Of a stretch of DNA of 52,934 nucleotides, positions 6,914 to 14,730 are shown one piece after another (the first letter of the stretch is position 1; each line of letters opens with the position of its first letter). A model generated the notes under the pieces. That model did not search any database. It was not told where the DNA came from and saw only the letters and a list, made by a program, of their open reading frames with translations. Origin of the DNA: Gemmatimonadota bacterium (GTDB lineage Bacteria; Gemmatimonadota; Gemmatimonadetes; Palauibacterales; Palauibacteraceae); the NCBI GenBank assembly GCA_021295785.1, contig JAGWBR010000008.1, forward strand, positions 1 through 52,934. Direction: 5' to 3'. Made by a program: the position numbers and the translations under genes.

Positions 6914-9049
6914 ATGGTTTATCTGAAGACAACGGCGGCTGTGCGGTTCATCGCATTCTCGGTTTGCCTCTCGGCCGGTGTTCTCGCATCCGCGGCGTCG
7001 GCTTTTGCACCCGCGGACCTGGCCGCGTGGCAAGACCGCGGGTCTGGGCAGCAACCCGACTCCGTTGAGCTCGCCCGCCTTGATTCCTTGCGAAGGACCT
7101 TCGACCCCGCCCAGGCTTTTGCTCCGCTGGAGCTTCCCCCTCCGAGCGGGACGCGCGCCGCCGACGGCTCCCCTGGAGAGAGTTACTGGCAGCAGCGGGC
7201 CGATTACAGGATCGACGCCGAACTCAGGGGCAGGACCATCGTCGGATCGGAGACGATCACCTATACCAACAACAGCCCCGATTCGCTGGTCAGCCTGTGG
7301 GTTCAGCTCGACCAGAACCTGTTTGCACATGACAGTCGAGGCGCCCAAAGAGCGCGCGAACTGGACGTGGAACCGCGACACGGCGGCTTTTTCAAGGGCG
7401 GCGGATTCCGGCTGTCGAAGGTGATGCTGGAGCGCGAAGGCGAACCGCGCGTCCCGGAATACCGCGTCGACGACACCATGCTGGAGATCTTGCTCGACAA
7501 ACCGCTCCTTCCGGGCGGGGCGCAACTCGAGATCGAGATCGACTTCGAGTTCCAGATCCCGCGCAACGGGGGAGACCGGATGGGTCAGCTGCGGGTTGAC
7601 GGCGGCACGATCTTCCAGGTGGCCCAGTGGTATCCGCGCATGTTCACCTACGACGACGTAAACGGGTGGAACGAATCGTGGTTCCTGGGGCAGGGCGAGT
7701 GGTACCTGGAATACGGCGATTTCGACGTACAGCTGACGGTTCCGCGAAAGTTCCTAGTGGCTGCGACGGGCGAGCTCATGAACCCCCGGGAGGTGCTGAC
7801 GCCCGACCAGCAGGCACGGCTGGCCGACGCGCGGAGATCGGAGGTGCCGGTGTTCATCGTCGAACCGGACGAGGTGGGGCGCCGGGAGTCGAGGCCGGAA
7901 GGGGAGGGCCCGCTAACCTGGCGTTTCCGGGCCGAGAACGTCCGTGATTTCGCCTGGGCCACGTCCGACAGGTTCGTGTGGGACGCCGCCGGTTGGGAAG
8001 ACGTACTGGCGATGTCGTTCTATCCGGCCGAGAGCATGGGCGGCCAGTTTGCCGCCCGCCGTTTTGGAGACGGGTTCGCCAACCCTGGTTCGGCGAGGGG
8101 TCTGGGGGCGGAGTTCGGGACCAGCGGCTGGGAGCGCTCAACCGACTACTTGCTGCACTCCATCAGGCATTATTCCCGGAAGTGGCACCCGTACCCCTAT
8201 CCGGTGGCCATCAACGTGGCCGGACTTGCTCTGGGTATGGAGTACCCGATGATAGTGTTCTGCTCCTGGGAGTCGCGCGGCGCGTTCCTGTTCGCGGTCA
8301 CGGACCACGAGATCGGCCATACATGGTTCCCGATGATGGTGGGCAGTGACGAGCGCCGGTATCCGTGGATGGACGAGGGGTTCAACACCTTCATCAACTA
8401 CTACTCGGGGATCGAGTACTCGGGGGGATCGCCCGTATTGTCGGAGTTCTTTTCACCCCCGCGGATCGCGATGGAGGACCGGCAACCGGGGCTGCCGATC
8501 TTGTCGCATGCCGACACCATCCCCGAAGCTGACATCGGTCATCTGGCCTACGGCAAACCGGCTGCTGTGCTGATTCTCCTGCGCGAACAGATCCTGGGGC
8601 CCGAGGTCTTCGACGAGGGGCTGCGCGAGTACATCAACCGCTGGGCCTGGCGGCATCCCCAGCCCGCCGACTTCATCCGCACCATGGAAGATGTGTCCGG
8701 CCAAGACTTGGACTGGTTCTTCAAGGGCTGGATTTTCGAAGACGCGGTGCTGGATCAGGCCGTGGCCGCGGTGTCGGTTGACGACGGCGTCCCGGTGGTC
8801 GCGGTCGAAAACAGGGGCGGGATCCCGATGCCCGTTCGGCTCCGCGTGGTTTTTGCCGACGGGACCGAACAGGTGCATGACGTGCCGGTATCGGAGTGGC
8901 AACACGGAAACCGGTACGTGGTTCGCCTGGAAACAGGAAAGCGAGTGCGCAACGTGCAGCTTGACCCGGACGGCGTTTTGCCCGACGTTGACAGGTCAAA
9001 TAACATCTGGGGTCGTGGGATCATTCGGCGTACCCCCCGCGGATCGTAA
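6914..9049 (+). CDS. secreted M1-family zinc metallopeptidase
   Basis: An aminopeptidase-N-type gluzincin. The zinc motif HEIGH starts at residue 465, and the third ligand is the Glu of WMDEGF about 23 residues later. The N-terminal domain includes the RIDAELRGRTIVGSETITY strand typical of M1 proteins. The signal peptide (FSVCLSAGVLASAASA) indicates export. The length from ATG 6914 is 711 aa. An in-frame ATG at 6845 would add 23 residues; a TAGGCT sequence lies 6 nt ahead of it, so a leaderless start there is possible, but the signal peptide is better placed from 6914. The GAMEN-like exopeptidase motif appears as GLALGMEYP (GMEY), a known variant position in M1 proteins. Confidence 0.92.
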   Translation: MVYLKTTAAVRFIAFSVCLSAGVLASAASAFAPADLAAWQDRGSGQQPDSVELARLDSLRRTFDPAQAFAPLELPPPSGTRAADGSPGESYWQQRADYRIDAELRGRTIVGSETITYTNNSPDSLVSLWVQLDQNLFAHDSRGAQRARELDVEPRHGGFFKGGGFRLSKVMLEREGEPRVPEYRVDDTMLEILLDKPLLPGGAQLEIEIDFEFQIPRNGGDRMGQLRVDGGTIFQVAQWYPRMFTYDDVNGWNESWFLGQGEWYLEYGDFDVQLTVPRKFLVAATGELMNPREVLTPDQQARLADARRSEVPVFIVEPDEVGRRESRPEGEGPLTWRFRAENVRDFAWATSDRFVWDAAGWEDVLAMSFYPAESMGGQFAARRFGDGFANPGSARGLGAEFGTSGWERSTDYLLHSIRHYSRKWHPYPYPVAINVAGLALGMEYPMIVFCSWESRGAFLFAVTDHEIGHTWFPMMVGSDERRYPWMDEGFNTFINYYSGIEYSGGSPVLSEFFSPPRIAMEDRQPGLPILSHADTIPEADIGHLAYGKPAAVLILLREQILGPEVFDEGLREYINRWAWRHPQPADFIRTMEDVSGQDLDWFFKGWIFEDAVLDQAVAAVSVDDGVPVVAVENRGGIPMPVRLRVVFADGTEQVHDVPVSEWQHGNRYVVRLETGKRVRNVQLDPDGVLPDVDRSNNIWGRGIIRRTPRGS

Positions 9050-9090
9050 GCGGATCCTGACCAACCCTGACTGACGGAGGCGATGACATT

Positions 9091-9657
9091 GTGAAGCGAA
9101 TCATGAACCGGTTGGCGTTGCTGCTCCTGGTCGGGGCAGTCGCGGCTTGCGATGAAACGGCGACAGAGCCGGATCCCGGGCCGGATCCCGCCACTACCAC
9201 ACTCGAAGAAGCCCTGAGTTTGTTCCACGGGCTCAACGACGTTCTGGAACTGACAGCTATTGCCGACGAAGGCGGAGTACCGCCGGACGAGGTGGCCTGC
9301 CCCGACGGAGGCTCGGCCTCCTGGTCCTATCAGTTTGGCGTGTCAGGCACGACCATCACGGTCTCCGCCACCGCCGAATTGGACCAGTGCGCCTTCACGT
9401 ACGATGACGAACAATACATGGTCAGCACGGCCGCCGGTTCGGGGATTGAAGCCTCTGCCTTGGTAACTTCGCTCAGCGATGGGGAGCTTTCCGTCTCATT
9501 GACCGTTTCCGGCGACGTTGAGTGGTCGGCCGATACCGGGGGTAACGAGGACGTGTGTACGATTGATCTGTCGGCGTCCGGAACGGTCTCCGCCGACGAG
9601 ATCCCGACTCTCACCGGGACCCTGTGCGGGCACTCCGTGAGCATTGATTTGGGATGA
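9091..9657 (+). CDS. small hypothetical lipoprotein
   Basis: The 188-aa protein has a lipoprotein signal peptide with lipobox VAAC (Cys20) followed by an acidic, Pro-rich linker (EPDPGPDP). The rest is rich in Ser, Thr, Gly and Asp and predicted to be beta-rich. Three further Cys residues could pair outside the cytoplasm. The start is GTG 9091 with GGAGG about 10 nt upstream; ATG 9103 is an alternative. I do not recognise a family. It lies between the M1 peptidase and the symporter, on the same strand. Confidence 0.7.
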   Translation: MKRIMNRLALLLLVGAVAACDETATEPDPGPDPATTTLEEALSLFHGLNDVLELTAIADEGGVPPDEVACPDGGSASWSYQFGVSGTTITVSATAELDQCAFTYDDEQYMVSTAAGSGIEASALVTSLSDGELSVSLTVSGDVEWSADTGGNEDVCTIDLSASGTVSADEIPTLTGTLCGHSVSIDLG

Positions 9658-9772
9658 CCCGGCCTGCCTGGCCCGGGTGACGCCTGGCCGGTGGAGGCCG
9701 CGAACCGGCTGACCCCGCAACGACGCACGGCGGTATTGCGCATTTCCCCCTAACCCAGGGAGACCGAGTCCC

Positions 9773-11458
9773 ATGGACTTTGCCTCTATCGTAGGCTGGC
9801 TGGACCGCAACGTAGCTCAGTTCGGGATCACCATCGGAGATGAGCGCCTTACCCTCCAAGTAGTGGTTCTGCTGGGTGTCGGGCTGTTTCTGACGCTCAA
9901 ACTTGGCCTCCCGCAAATCCGACGTTTCCTGCACGGGGCGGCCGTTGCCACGGGCAAGTACGACGATCCGAACGACCCGGGCGACGTATCACATTTCCAG
10001 GCGCTGACGACGGCCCTGAGCGCCACGGTCGGAATCGGCAACATCGCCGGGGCGGCTACGGCCATTCACTGGGGCGGGCCGGGGGCGCTGTTCTGGATGT
10101 GGATGACGGCTTTCTTCGGCATGGCTACCAAGTACGCCGAGGTAACATTGGCCCAGAAGTACCGGGATGTCGATGAGGATTCGGCCTCCTACAGCGGGGC
10201 GGTCTCGGGCGGGCCCATGTATTACATCGAGCGTGGCCTGGGGCCGAAGTGGAAGCCCATGGCAGTGTTTTTCGCCGTCCTGCTGGGCATTACGGCGTTC
10301 ATGACCGGTAACGCCGTCCAGGCCAACACGGTGGCCGACACCATCAATGCGCAGTTCAACATCGACCCCAAGATCACCGGAGCAGTCACGGCTGGGTTCG
10401 TGGCCGTGGTCATTCTTGGTGGGATCAAACGGATTGGGCGAGTCACCAGCATTCTGGCTCCCGTAATGGCGGCTATCTACGTCGCGGGTGCACTGGCCAT
10501 CATCCTGATCAATGTCGGTGATGTGCCGGGCGCTTTCGCCCTGGTGTTTCGCGAGGCCTTCAACCCGACAGCCGGTATAGCCGGAACTGGAGCGGGTGCG
10601 TTCCTGGTGACCATGATGTGGGGAGTGCGCCGGGGGCTGTTCTCCAACGAAGCGGGGCAGGGATCCGCGCCCATCGCCCACGCCGCGGCCAAGACCGACG
10701 AGCCCGTGTCCGAGGGCGTCGTGGCGTTGCTTGAACCGTTCATCGACACTCTGGTTATTGTCACGATGACGGCACTCGTAGTGATACTCACGAACTCCTG
10801 GAACGCAAGGGTGCCCACCGAGATCACGCTTGGCGGCGGTGACATCAGTTACGTGATGATCAACGAGTCCGGGAACTCCGTGGCTGCCGAGCCAGACGGG
10901 CCGGTCCTGTACGAGAGCGGGGGACCGGTGGCGCATGGTTCGCCTCACGTAGCGTGGCACGAGGTGTCGGTGCGCGAAATATACGTTGACGAAGACATGA
11001 CAATCCCCTTCACGGGGGCCGTGAACCCGGCAACCGCCAGCGCCACTACGATCCAGGGGGAGACGTTGAACGTGCTGTACGGGCAGGCAGTTGAGAGCGG
11101 CGCGCCCCTCACGCAGCTCGGGTTCCGCCGCGGGTTGGCGCCGCTGGGCGACTGGGGGCACTACATCGTCATTTTCTCGGTGCTCCTGTTCGCGCTGTCC
11201 ACCGCCATTTCGTGGAGTTACTACGGGGATCGATGCGCCAATTACCTGTTCGGGCCCAAGGCCATCATCCCGTACAAGGTGGCGTTCGTGGCCATGCACT
11301 TTGTGGGAGCGGCGCTGCCCCTGGCGGTAGTGTGGTCCCTGGGAGACATCTTCCTGGCCATCGTGATCGTGCCCAACCTGATCGCGCTGACGATGCTGTC
11401 CAAGCATCTCAAGGGGATGACCGACTCCTACTTCCAGCGAACCCCGTGGCAGCGGTGA
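9773..11458 (+). CDS. alanine/glycine:cation symporter family (AGCS) transporter
   Basis: An integral membrane Na+-coupled amino-acid symporter. The family signature SNEAGQGSAPIAHAAA is at about residues 290-305, and the N-terminal TTALSATVGIGNIAG segment carries the Gly/Ala-rich sodium and substrate site. The protein is 561 aa, longer than many AGCS proteins. The extra length is mainly a polar segment at about residues 345-445, between transmembrane helices, rich in Gly, Thr and acidic residues and probably extracytoplasmic. The stop overlaps the GTG start of the DUF1080 gene as GTGA. A Gly-rich GGGAG sequence upstream of the ATG may act as ribosome-binding site. Confidence 0.93.
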   Translation: MDFASIVGWLDRNVAQFGITIGDERLTLQVVVLLGVGLFLTLKLGLPQIRRFLHGAAVATGKYDDPNDPGDVSHFQALTTALSATVGIGNIAGAATAIHWGGPGALFWMWMTAFFGMATKYAEVTLAQKYRDVDEDSASYSGAVSGGPMYYIERGLGPKWKPMAVFFAVLLGITAFMTGNAVQANTVADTINAQFNIDPKITGAVTAGFVAVVILGGIKRIGRVTSILAPVMAAIYVAGALAIILINVGDVPGAFALVFREAFNPTAGIAGTGAGAFLVTMMWGVRRGLFSNEAGQGSAPIAHAAAKTDEPVSEGVVALLEPFIDTLVIVTMTALVVILTNSWNARVPTEITLGGGDISYVMINESGNSVAAEPDGPVLYESGGPVAHGSPHVAWHEVSVREIYVDEDMTIPFTGAVNPATASATTIQGETLNVLYGQAVESGAPLTQLGFRRGLAPLGDWGHYIVIFSVLLFALSTAISWSYYGDRCANYLFGPKAIIPYKVAFVAMHFVGAALPLAVVWSLGDIFLAIVIVPNLIALTMLSKHLKGMTDSYFQRTPWQR

Positions 11459-12228
11459 CGCGAGTGGTGGCGGGGTTGGCGGTGCTGGCCGGCGCGGCCT
11501 GTGCCCCGGGTCAGGACCCGGGCGATGTGGACGGGGCCGGGGGGGAAGTTGCCGCCGAGGCCGGAGCCGCCAACATGCTCACCCCCCAAGAGGCCGCCGC
11601 GGGATGGCGCTTGTTGTTTGATGGCGAAACGACCGAGGGCTGGCGTCTCTACAACGCCGACGCGTTTCCCGCGGCCGGCTGGGAGGTGATCGACGGAGCT
11701 TTGGTGCTGACGGCCCACCGGGGCGAACCCGACCCCGACTCCGGGGGTGATCTGGTTACGATCGAGTCGTTCTCTGACTTTGAACTGAAGTTCGAGTTCA
11801 TGCTGACCGAATCGGCCAACAGTGGGGTGTTCTACCGGGTGCTTGAGGAGGAAGAAGCGTCGATCTGGCACAACGCCCCGGAGTACCAGGTGCTGCACGA
11901 CGCTCCCTACCTGGAGGCGGGAGACATGACCAACCACCTGACCGGAGACAACTACGATCTCCATGCGTCCGGCGAAAAGGCTCTGCACGGACCCGGTGAG
12001 TGGAACCAAGGGCGGATCCGCGTGAAGGACAACAGGGTTGAGCACTGGTTGAACGGGTCCATGACCGTGGCATACGATCTGGGTTCACCCGAATGGGAGG
12101 AGCTGGTCGCGGCCAGCAAGTTCTCCGCGTATCCGCGCTACGGCCGGGCCGCGGAGGGTCCGATCGGGCTCCAGGATCACGGAAACACAGTCTCTTACCG
12201 CAACCTCAAGATTCTCCCTCTGAAATAG
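11455..12228 (+). CDS. DUF1080 (3-keto-disaccharide hydrolase-type) lipoprotein
   Basis: The 257-aa protein carries a lipoprotein signal peptide ending in LAGAAC, followed by one DUF1080 domain: LFDGETTEGW at the start, the SGVFYRVL strand, the NAPEYQVLHD core motif and the closing GPIGLQDHG. These domains are concanavalin-like sandwiches; some members cleave 3-keto-glycosides. The GTG start at 11455 overlaps the symporter stop as GTGA, which fixes the start and puts the lipobox at the right distance. Pairing with an amino-acid symporter gives no clear clue to substrate. Confidence 0.87.
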   Translation: MTRVVAGLAVLAGAACAPGQDPGDVDGAGGEVAAEAGAANMLTPQEAAAGWRLLFDGETTEGWRLYNADAFPAAGWEVIDGALVLTAHRGEPDPDSGGDLVTIESFSDFELKFEFMLTESANSGVFYRVLEEEEASIWHNAPEYQVLHDAPYLEAGDMTNHLTGDNYDLHASGEKALHGPGEWNQGRIRVKDNRVEHWLNGSMTVAYDLGSPEWEELVAASKFSAYPRYGRAAEGPIGLQDHGNTVSYRNLKILPLK

Positions 12229-12265
12229 ACCGCCGCCGCCTCGCCCTCAGGCGGTTGGCGGCGAA
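12229..12265. terminator. convergent GC hairpin between the DUF1080 and small PadR-linked genes
   Basis: CCGCCT and AGGCGG form a 6-bp stem with a 7-nt loop immediately after the DUF1080 stop. The position between convergent genes suits a terminator, but no T-run follows, so an intrinsic terminator is doubtful. Confidence 0.3.
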
Positions 12266-12486
12266 ATACGCCTCTTGTGTCTACCCAGCGGCAAAGCGTT
12301 GGTCACGTCGCCGGCCAGTGACGCGAGGTCCCGTTTTAGGAGCCTGACGGTGGCTGCCGGCGAACGAAACGATCCCCGCGGTTTGCCTGCGCGGGGACGC
12401 AACGCACCCCTGGCCCAGGCTTTCAAGTCCGGGCATTTCCAGTAGAGAAGCCCCCCGATAGCCGCCATCAGCAACAGGTCGCTCAT
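12247..12486 (-). CDS. small hypothetical protein coupled to PadR
   Basis: A 79-aa frame whose ATG overlaps the PadR stop codon as ATGA, the same coupling seen for many real gene pairs here. The N-terminus is hydrophobic (LLLMAAIGGLLYW, one possible membrane segment) and the rest is strongly basic, rich in Arg and Lys. No family is recognised. A single membrane anchor with a basic cytoplasmic tail is plausible. The gene would be co-regulated with the PadR repressor. Confidence 0.5.
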   Translation of the reverse strand: MSDLLLMAAIGGLLYWKCPDLKAWARGALRPRAGKPRGSFRSPAATVRLLKRDLASLAGDVTNALPLGRHKRRISPPTA

Positions 12487-13043
12487 GCGGCACCTGCCTT
12501 GTCGAGGGCCGCCTCAACTTCCCGTGTAGCCCGGTCCAGGGCCCTGCGGACTCCTTCAAGCGCCTCGGCCCCGGCTTCGCGCCTGAACGTGTGATCGAAG
12601 CTCACCTGTGCAAGCCGAATAAATGAACGCGTCACGGCTCTGGCTTCGGGTCCCGCCACCCTGTCGCCAAACTTGCCGAAGCGGCTGAAAACTTCTTTCG
12701 CCCGCGGATTGTGTTCCGCCAGGAAAGCCCGGCCTTCTTCGGTAATCGTGTAGACCCGCCGCCCGTCCTCTTCAACCGAGTTCACGAACCGCTGATCGTC
12801 CAGCATTTGGAGGGTAGGGTAGACCGAACCCGGGCTCGGTGAGTACAGGCCGCCCGAGTCTTCCTCAATTCGGCGGATTATTTCGTAGCCGTGCATCGGT
12901 CCGTCGGCCAAGACCTTCAGCAACAAAAACTTCAGGTCTCCCTTCCTGACGAACCGGCGCCCCGCGCCCCGCGCGAACTTCAACCCGTTGGGGCCAAGGC
13001 AGTTGGCCCAGGCACCCATCCCCCAGTCAGCGTTCGAAAACAT
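12483..13043 (-). CDS. PadR-family transcriptional regulator
   Basis: The winged-helix PadR core runs from about residue 35 (KGDLKFLLLKVLADGPMHGYEI) through SPSPGSVYPTLQML, the recognition-helix segment, to the wing GRRVYTITEEGRAFL. A C-terminal helical region of about 70 residues should give dimerisation. A Gly- and Trp-containing N-terminal extension precedes the domain, as in many PadR proteins with Gly-rich leaders. Three CGATATATCG-type palindromes lie 50-100 bp upstream and suggest autoregulation. The gene is 186 aa long and its stop overlaps the small downstream gene. Confidence 0.93.
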   Translation of the reverse strand: MFSNADWGMGAWANCLGPNGLKFARGAGRRFVRKGDLKFLLLKVLADGPMHGYEIIRRIEEDSGGLYSPSPGSVYPTLQMLDDQRFVNSVEEDGRRVYTITEEGRAFLAEHNPRAKEVFSRFGKFGDRVAGPEARAVTRSFIRLAQVSFDHTFRREAGAEALEGVRRALDRATREVEAALDKAGAA

Positions 13044-13093
13044 CGTCCCTCCCGGACTTCCCGGAATCAGCGTCCCGGTGTTGGTTCTTGAAA

Positions 13094-13142
13094 CGACATA
13101 TCGACATACAACGATATATCGGGACTATAATACGATATATCG
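13094..13142. promoter_or_regulatory. three palindromic boxes, probable PadR operator
   Basis: Two identical CGATATATCG palindromes (13112-13121 and 13133-13142) and one near copy CGACATATCG (13094-13103) lie in a short AT-rich island in otherwise GC-rich DNA. The two identical boxes are 21 bp apart start to start, about two helical turns. TATAAT at 13126-13131 (TATTAT on the minus strand) sits between them, so a bound repressor would block a promoter. The nearest gene reading away is padR itself, so autoregulation is likely. Confidence 0.65.
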
Positions 13143-13395
13143 GAGACGTACGCAAACCTTGCAACGCGCATGAAATATCGGAACGACGACCCCTGCGACC
13201 GGGTTCCGTCGGCGCTCGGACCGCAGAACAGGGTCGTAGAGCACATGAAGGCGCTCCCTCTTCGGGAGGTTGGAGCGGCTATCAGGACGGCGAGACGACG
13301 GACGAAATACCCGGTGGCCCGCTGGCGTTCGAGTTTCTGGTGCGGCCGGCGGCGCGACCAATCTGATGACTGCCGAACGATCATGTCCGTTGCAA

Positions 13396-13424
13396 TTGAC
13401 ACGGATCAGGGGTCCACCTATGCA
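13396..13424 (+). promoter_or_regulatory. sigma70-like promoter TTGACA-N17-TATGCA
   Basis: A perfect -35 hexamer TTGACA (13396-13401) is followed after exactly 17 bp by TATGCA (13419-13424). Transcription would start near 13431, about 50 nt before the micro-ORF at 13478 and about 120 nt before the beta-propeller gene. Confidence 0.55.
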
Positions 13425-13477
13425 TTCTCGGTGCTTTTTGCTGGAAACCCTACCGATCTTCCGAGAGGAGATGCACC

Positions 13478-13522
13478 ATGAAGTCCATTGCTAGCCGAGG
13501 CGTGCGCTATGCATGCGATTAG
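13478..13522 (+). CDS. possible 14-aa leader peptide or displaced gene start
   Basis: ATG 13478 is preceded by a strong ribosome-binding site (GAGAGGAG, 7 nt spacing). It encodes 14 residues (MKSIASRGVRYACD) before TAG. The beta-propeller gene that follows has a weak start with no such site, so this may be a leader peptide, or the true start of that gene separated from it by a +1 frame change and a stop codon. Confidence 0.35.
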   Translation: MKSIASRGVRYACD

Positions 13523-13553
13523 CTACGCCGCCGTCTGTCTCCAACCACAATAA

Positions 13554-14687
13554 GTGTTCCGTCAGGCGATTGGGTCCGCCAGCACCGTACTGCTGGTGCT
13601 GGCGGGCTCGGGCTGTACGGCGGAGCAGGTGGGGAGGGAGGGCGGTCTCCGCCTACTCGAACCCGAGTTCACGGACGAATACTGGACCGGAAACGAGCCG
13701 ACGGACGGGCAGTTTATAGACGTCTCATCGATGGTGTTCGCGCCCAACGGCGAACTCGTGATCTTGGATCGCGGCGAACGTTCGGTGGTCGTGCTTGATA
13801 CAGTTGGCCGCGAGGTTACGCGCTGGGGTCGGCACGGCGACGGGCCTGGGGAGTTCAATCAGGAGCCCAACGGTGTGGCTGTTTCAGCCGATGGCGTGGT
13901 GGCGGTGCACAGTTTCACGCGTGTTGACATGTTCACACTCTCTGGCGGGCCCGTCGATTCGCACCTGGTCGACGTGTCCGTGTTCGATATCGCGTTCAAC
14001 GGCCAAGGCGAGGTTTTGGCGAGGGTGAGGCCTGCCACGGGGATCGAGGCGTTCGCTGAGGGGGTGCCGGAACAGGTCCTGCGTCTCGCGGATCGTAATG
14101 TATTGTGGTCCGCCCCCAGGGCCGGACCGCCACTTGGCAGCTTCCAGTTTGGCGGCTTGCATGCGATTGTTGCCGGAATCAGCCCAAACCAGATTCTGGT
14201 CGGCCTGAGCGACGAGTACGACATGTCCGTACTCGACGCCTCGACCGGCAGAGAGCTTGGGCGCGTCTTCCGAGACGTCGAGCTTCGTGGGCCGACCGAG
14301 CGATTCAACGATGGCCTGCGTGAAATAGGCTTGGCGAGGGCAAGCACCGAGATTGGGCGATCCATCGCCGAGCAGATGGTGTACGGCGACCCGTTCCCCG
14401 TCGTCACCGACGCATTCGTCGGCCCGCCAGGACGGGTGATCTGGGTTCGGCGGGGTATCGGGGTCGGGGACGCACTGGCACCCCCGGTGGGGGAGCCGGA
14501 GGACGACTGGGTGTTGCGACTTTACGATTTGTTCTCTGCGGAAACTTACGAGTACATGGGTACCGTGGAGATCCCCGAGGACCTGAGGCTAATGGCCGGA
14601 GATTCTGCACGCGTCGCCGGACGCCACACCGACCCGCTCGGCGTTCATTCGGTCCGGGTGCTGCGGGTGGCAATGGAGGAGCGGTAA
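13554..14687 (+). CDS. 6-bladed beta-propeller lipoprotein
   Basis: The 377-aa protein starts with a short signal and lipobox (LAGSGC) and then repeats NHL/6-bladed propeller motifs: VSSMVFAPNGELVILD, GRHGDGPGEF, EPNGVAVSADGVVAVH. The GRHGDGPGEF motif is characteristic of this family, which is abundant in Bacteroidota and Gemmatimonadota. The role is unknown; an extracytoplasmic scaffold or sensor is plausible. The GTG start at 13554 follows directly after an in-frame TAA and has no ribosome-binding site. Upstream in the same frame is a further ATG (13509), so the 5' end may have been damaged by mutation or be expressed by coupling to the micro-ORF. Confidence 0.8.
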   Translation: MFRQAIGSASTVLLVLAGSGCTAEQVGREGGLRLLEPEFTDEYWTGNEPTDGQFIDVSSMVFAPNGELVILDRGERSVVVLDTVGREVTRWGRHGDGPGEFNQEPNGVAVSADGVVAVHSFTRVDMFTLSGGPVDSHLVDVSVFDIAFNGQGEVLARVRPATGIEAFAEGVPEQVLRLADRNVLWSAPRAGPPLGSFQFGGLHAIVAGISPNQILVGLSDEYDMSVLDASTGRELGRVFRDVELRGPTERFNDGLREIGLARASTEIGRSIAEQMVYGDPFPVVTDAFVGPPGRVIWVRRGIGVGDALAPPVGEPEDDWVLRLYDLFSAETYEYMGTVEIPEDLRLMAGDSARVAGRHTDPLGVHSVRVLRVAMEER

Positions 14688-14730
14688 CCGAAGGCGACCC
14701 CCTCGGCAAACACTGGGAACGTGCAACGGG

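Larger units (their letters stand above)
13044..13553. other. 510-bp intergenic region between padR and the beta-propeller gene
   Basis: This is the only gene-free stretch over 300 bp. It holds the three PadR-type boxes (13094-13142), a sigma70-like promoter (13396-13424) and a short frame with a good ribosome-binding site (13478-13522). Between 13145 and 13395 I see no convincing gene; there is only a small hairpin CTCCC/GGGAG near 13255-13270. Frames crossing it on either strand look like chance translations. Confidence 0.6.

Noticed and set aside
9989-11407. 472-aa minus-strand open frame
   Set aside because: It is antisense to the AGCS symporter and reads as His/Arg/Gly-rich sequence with no domain.
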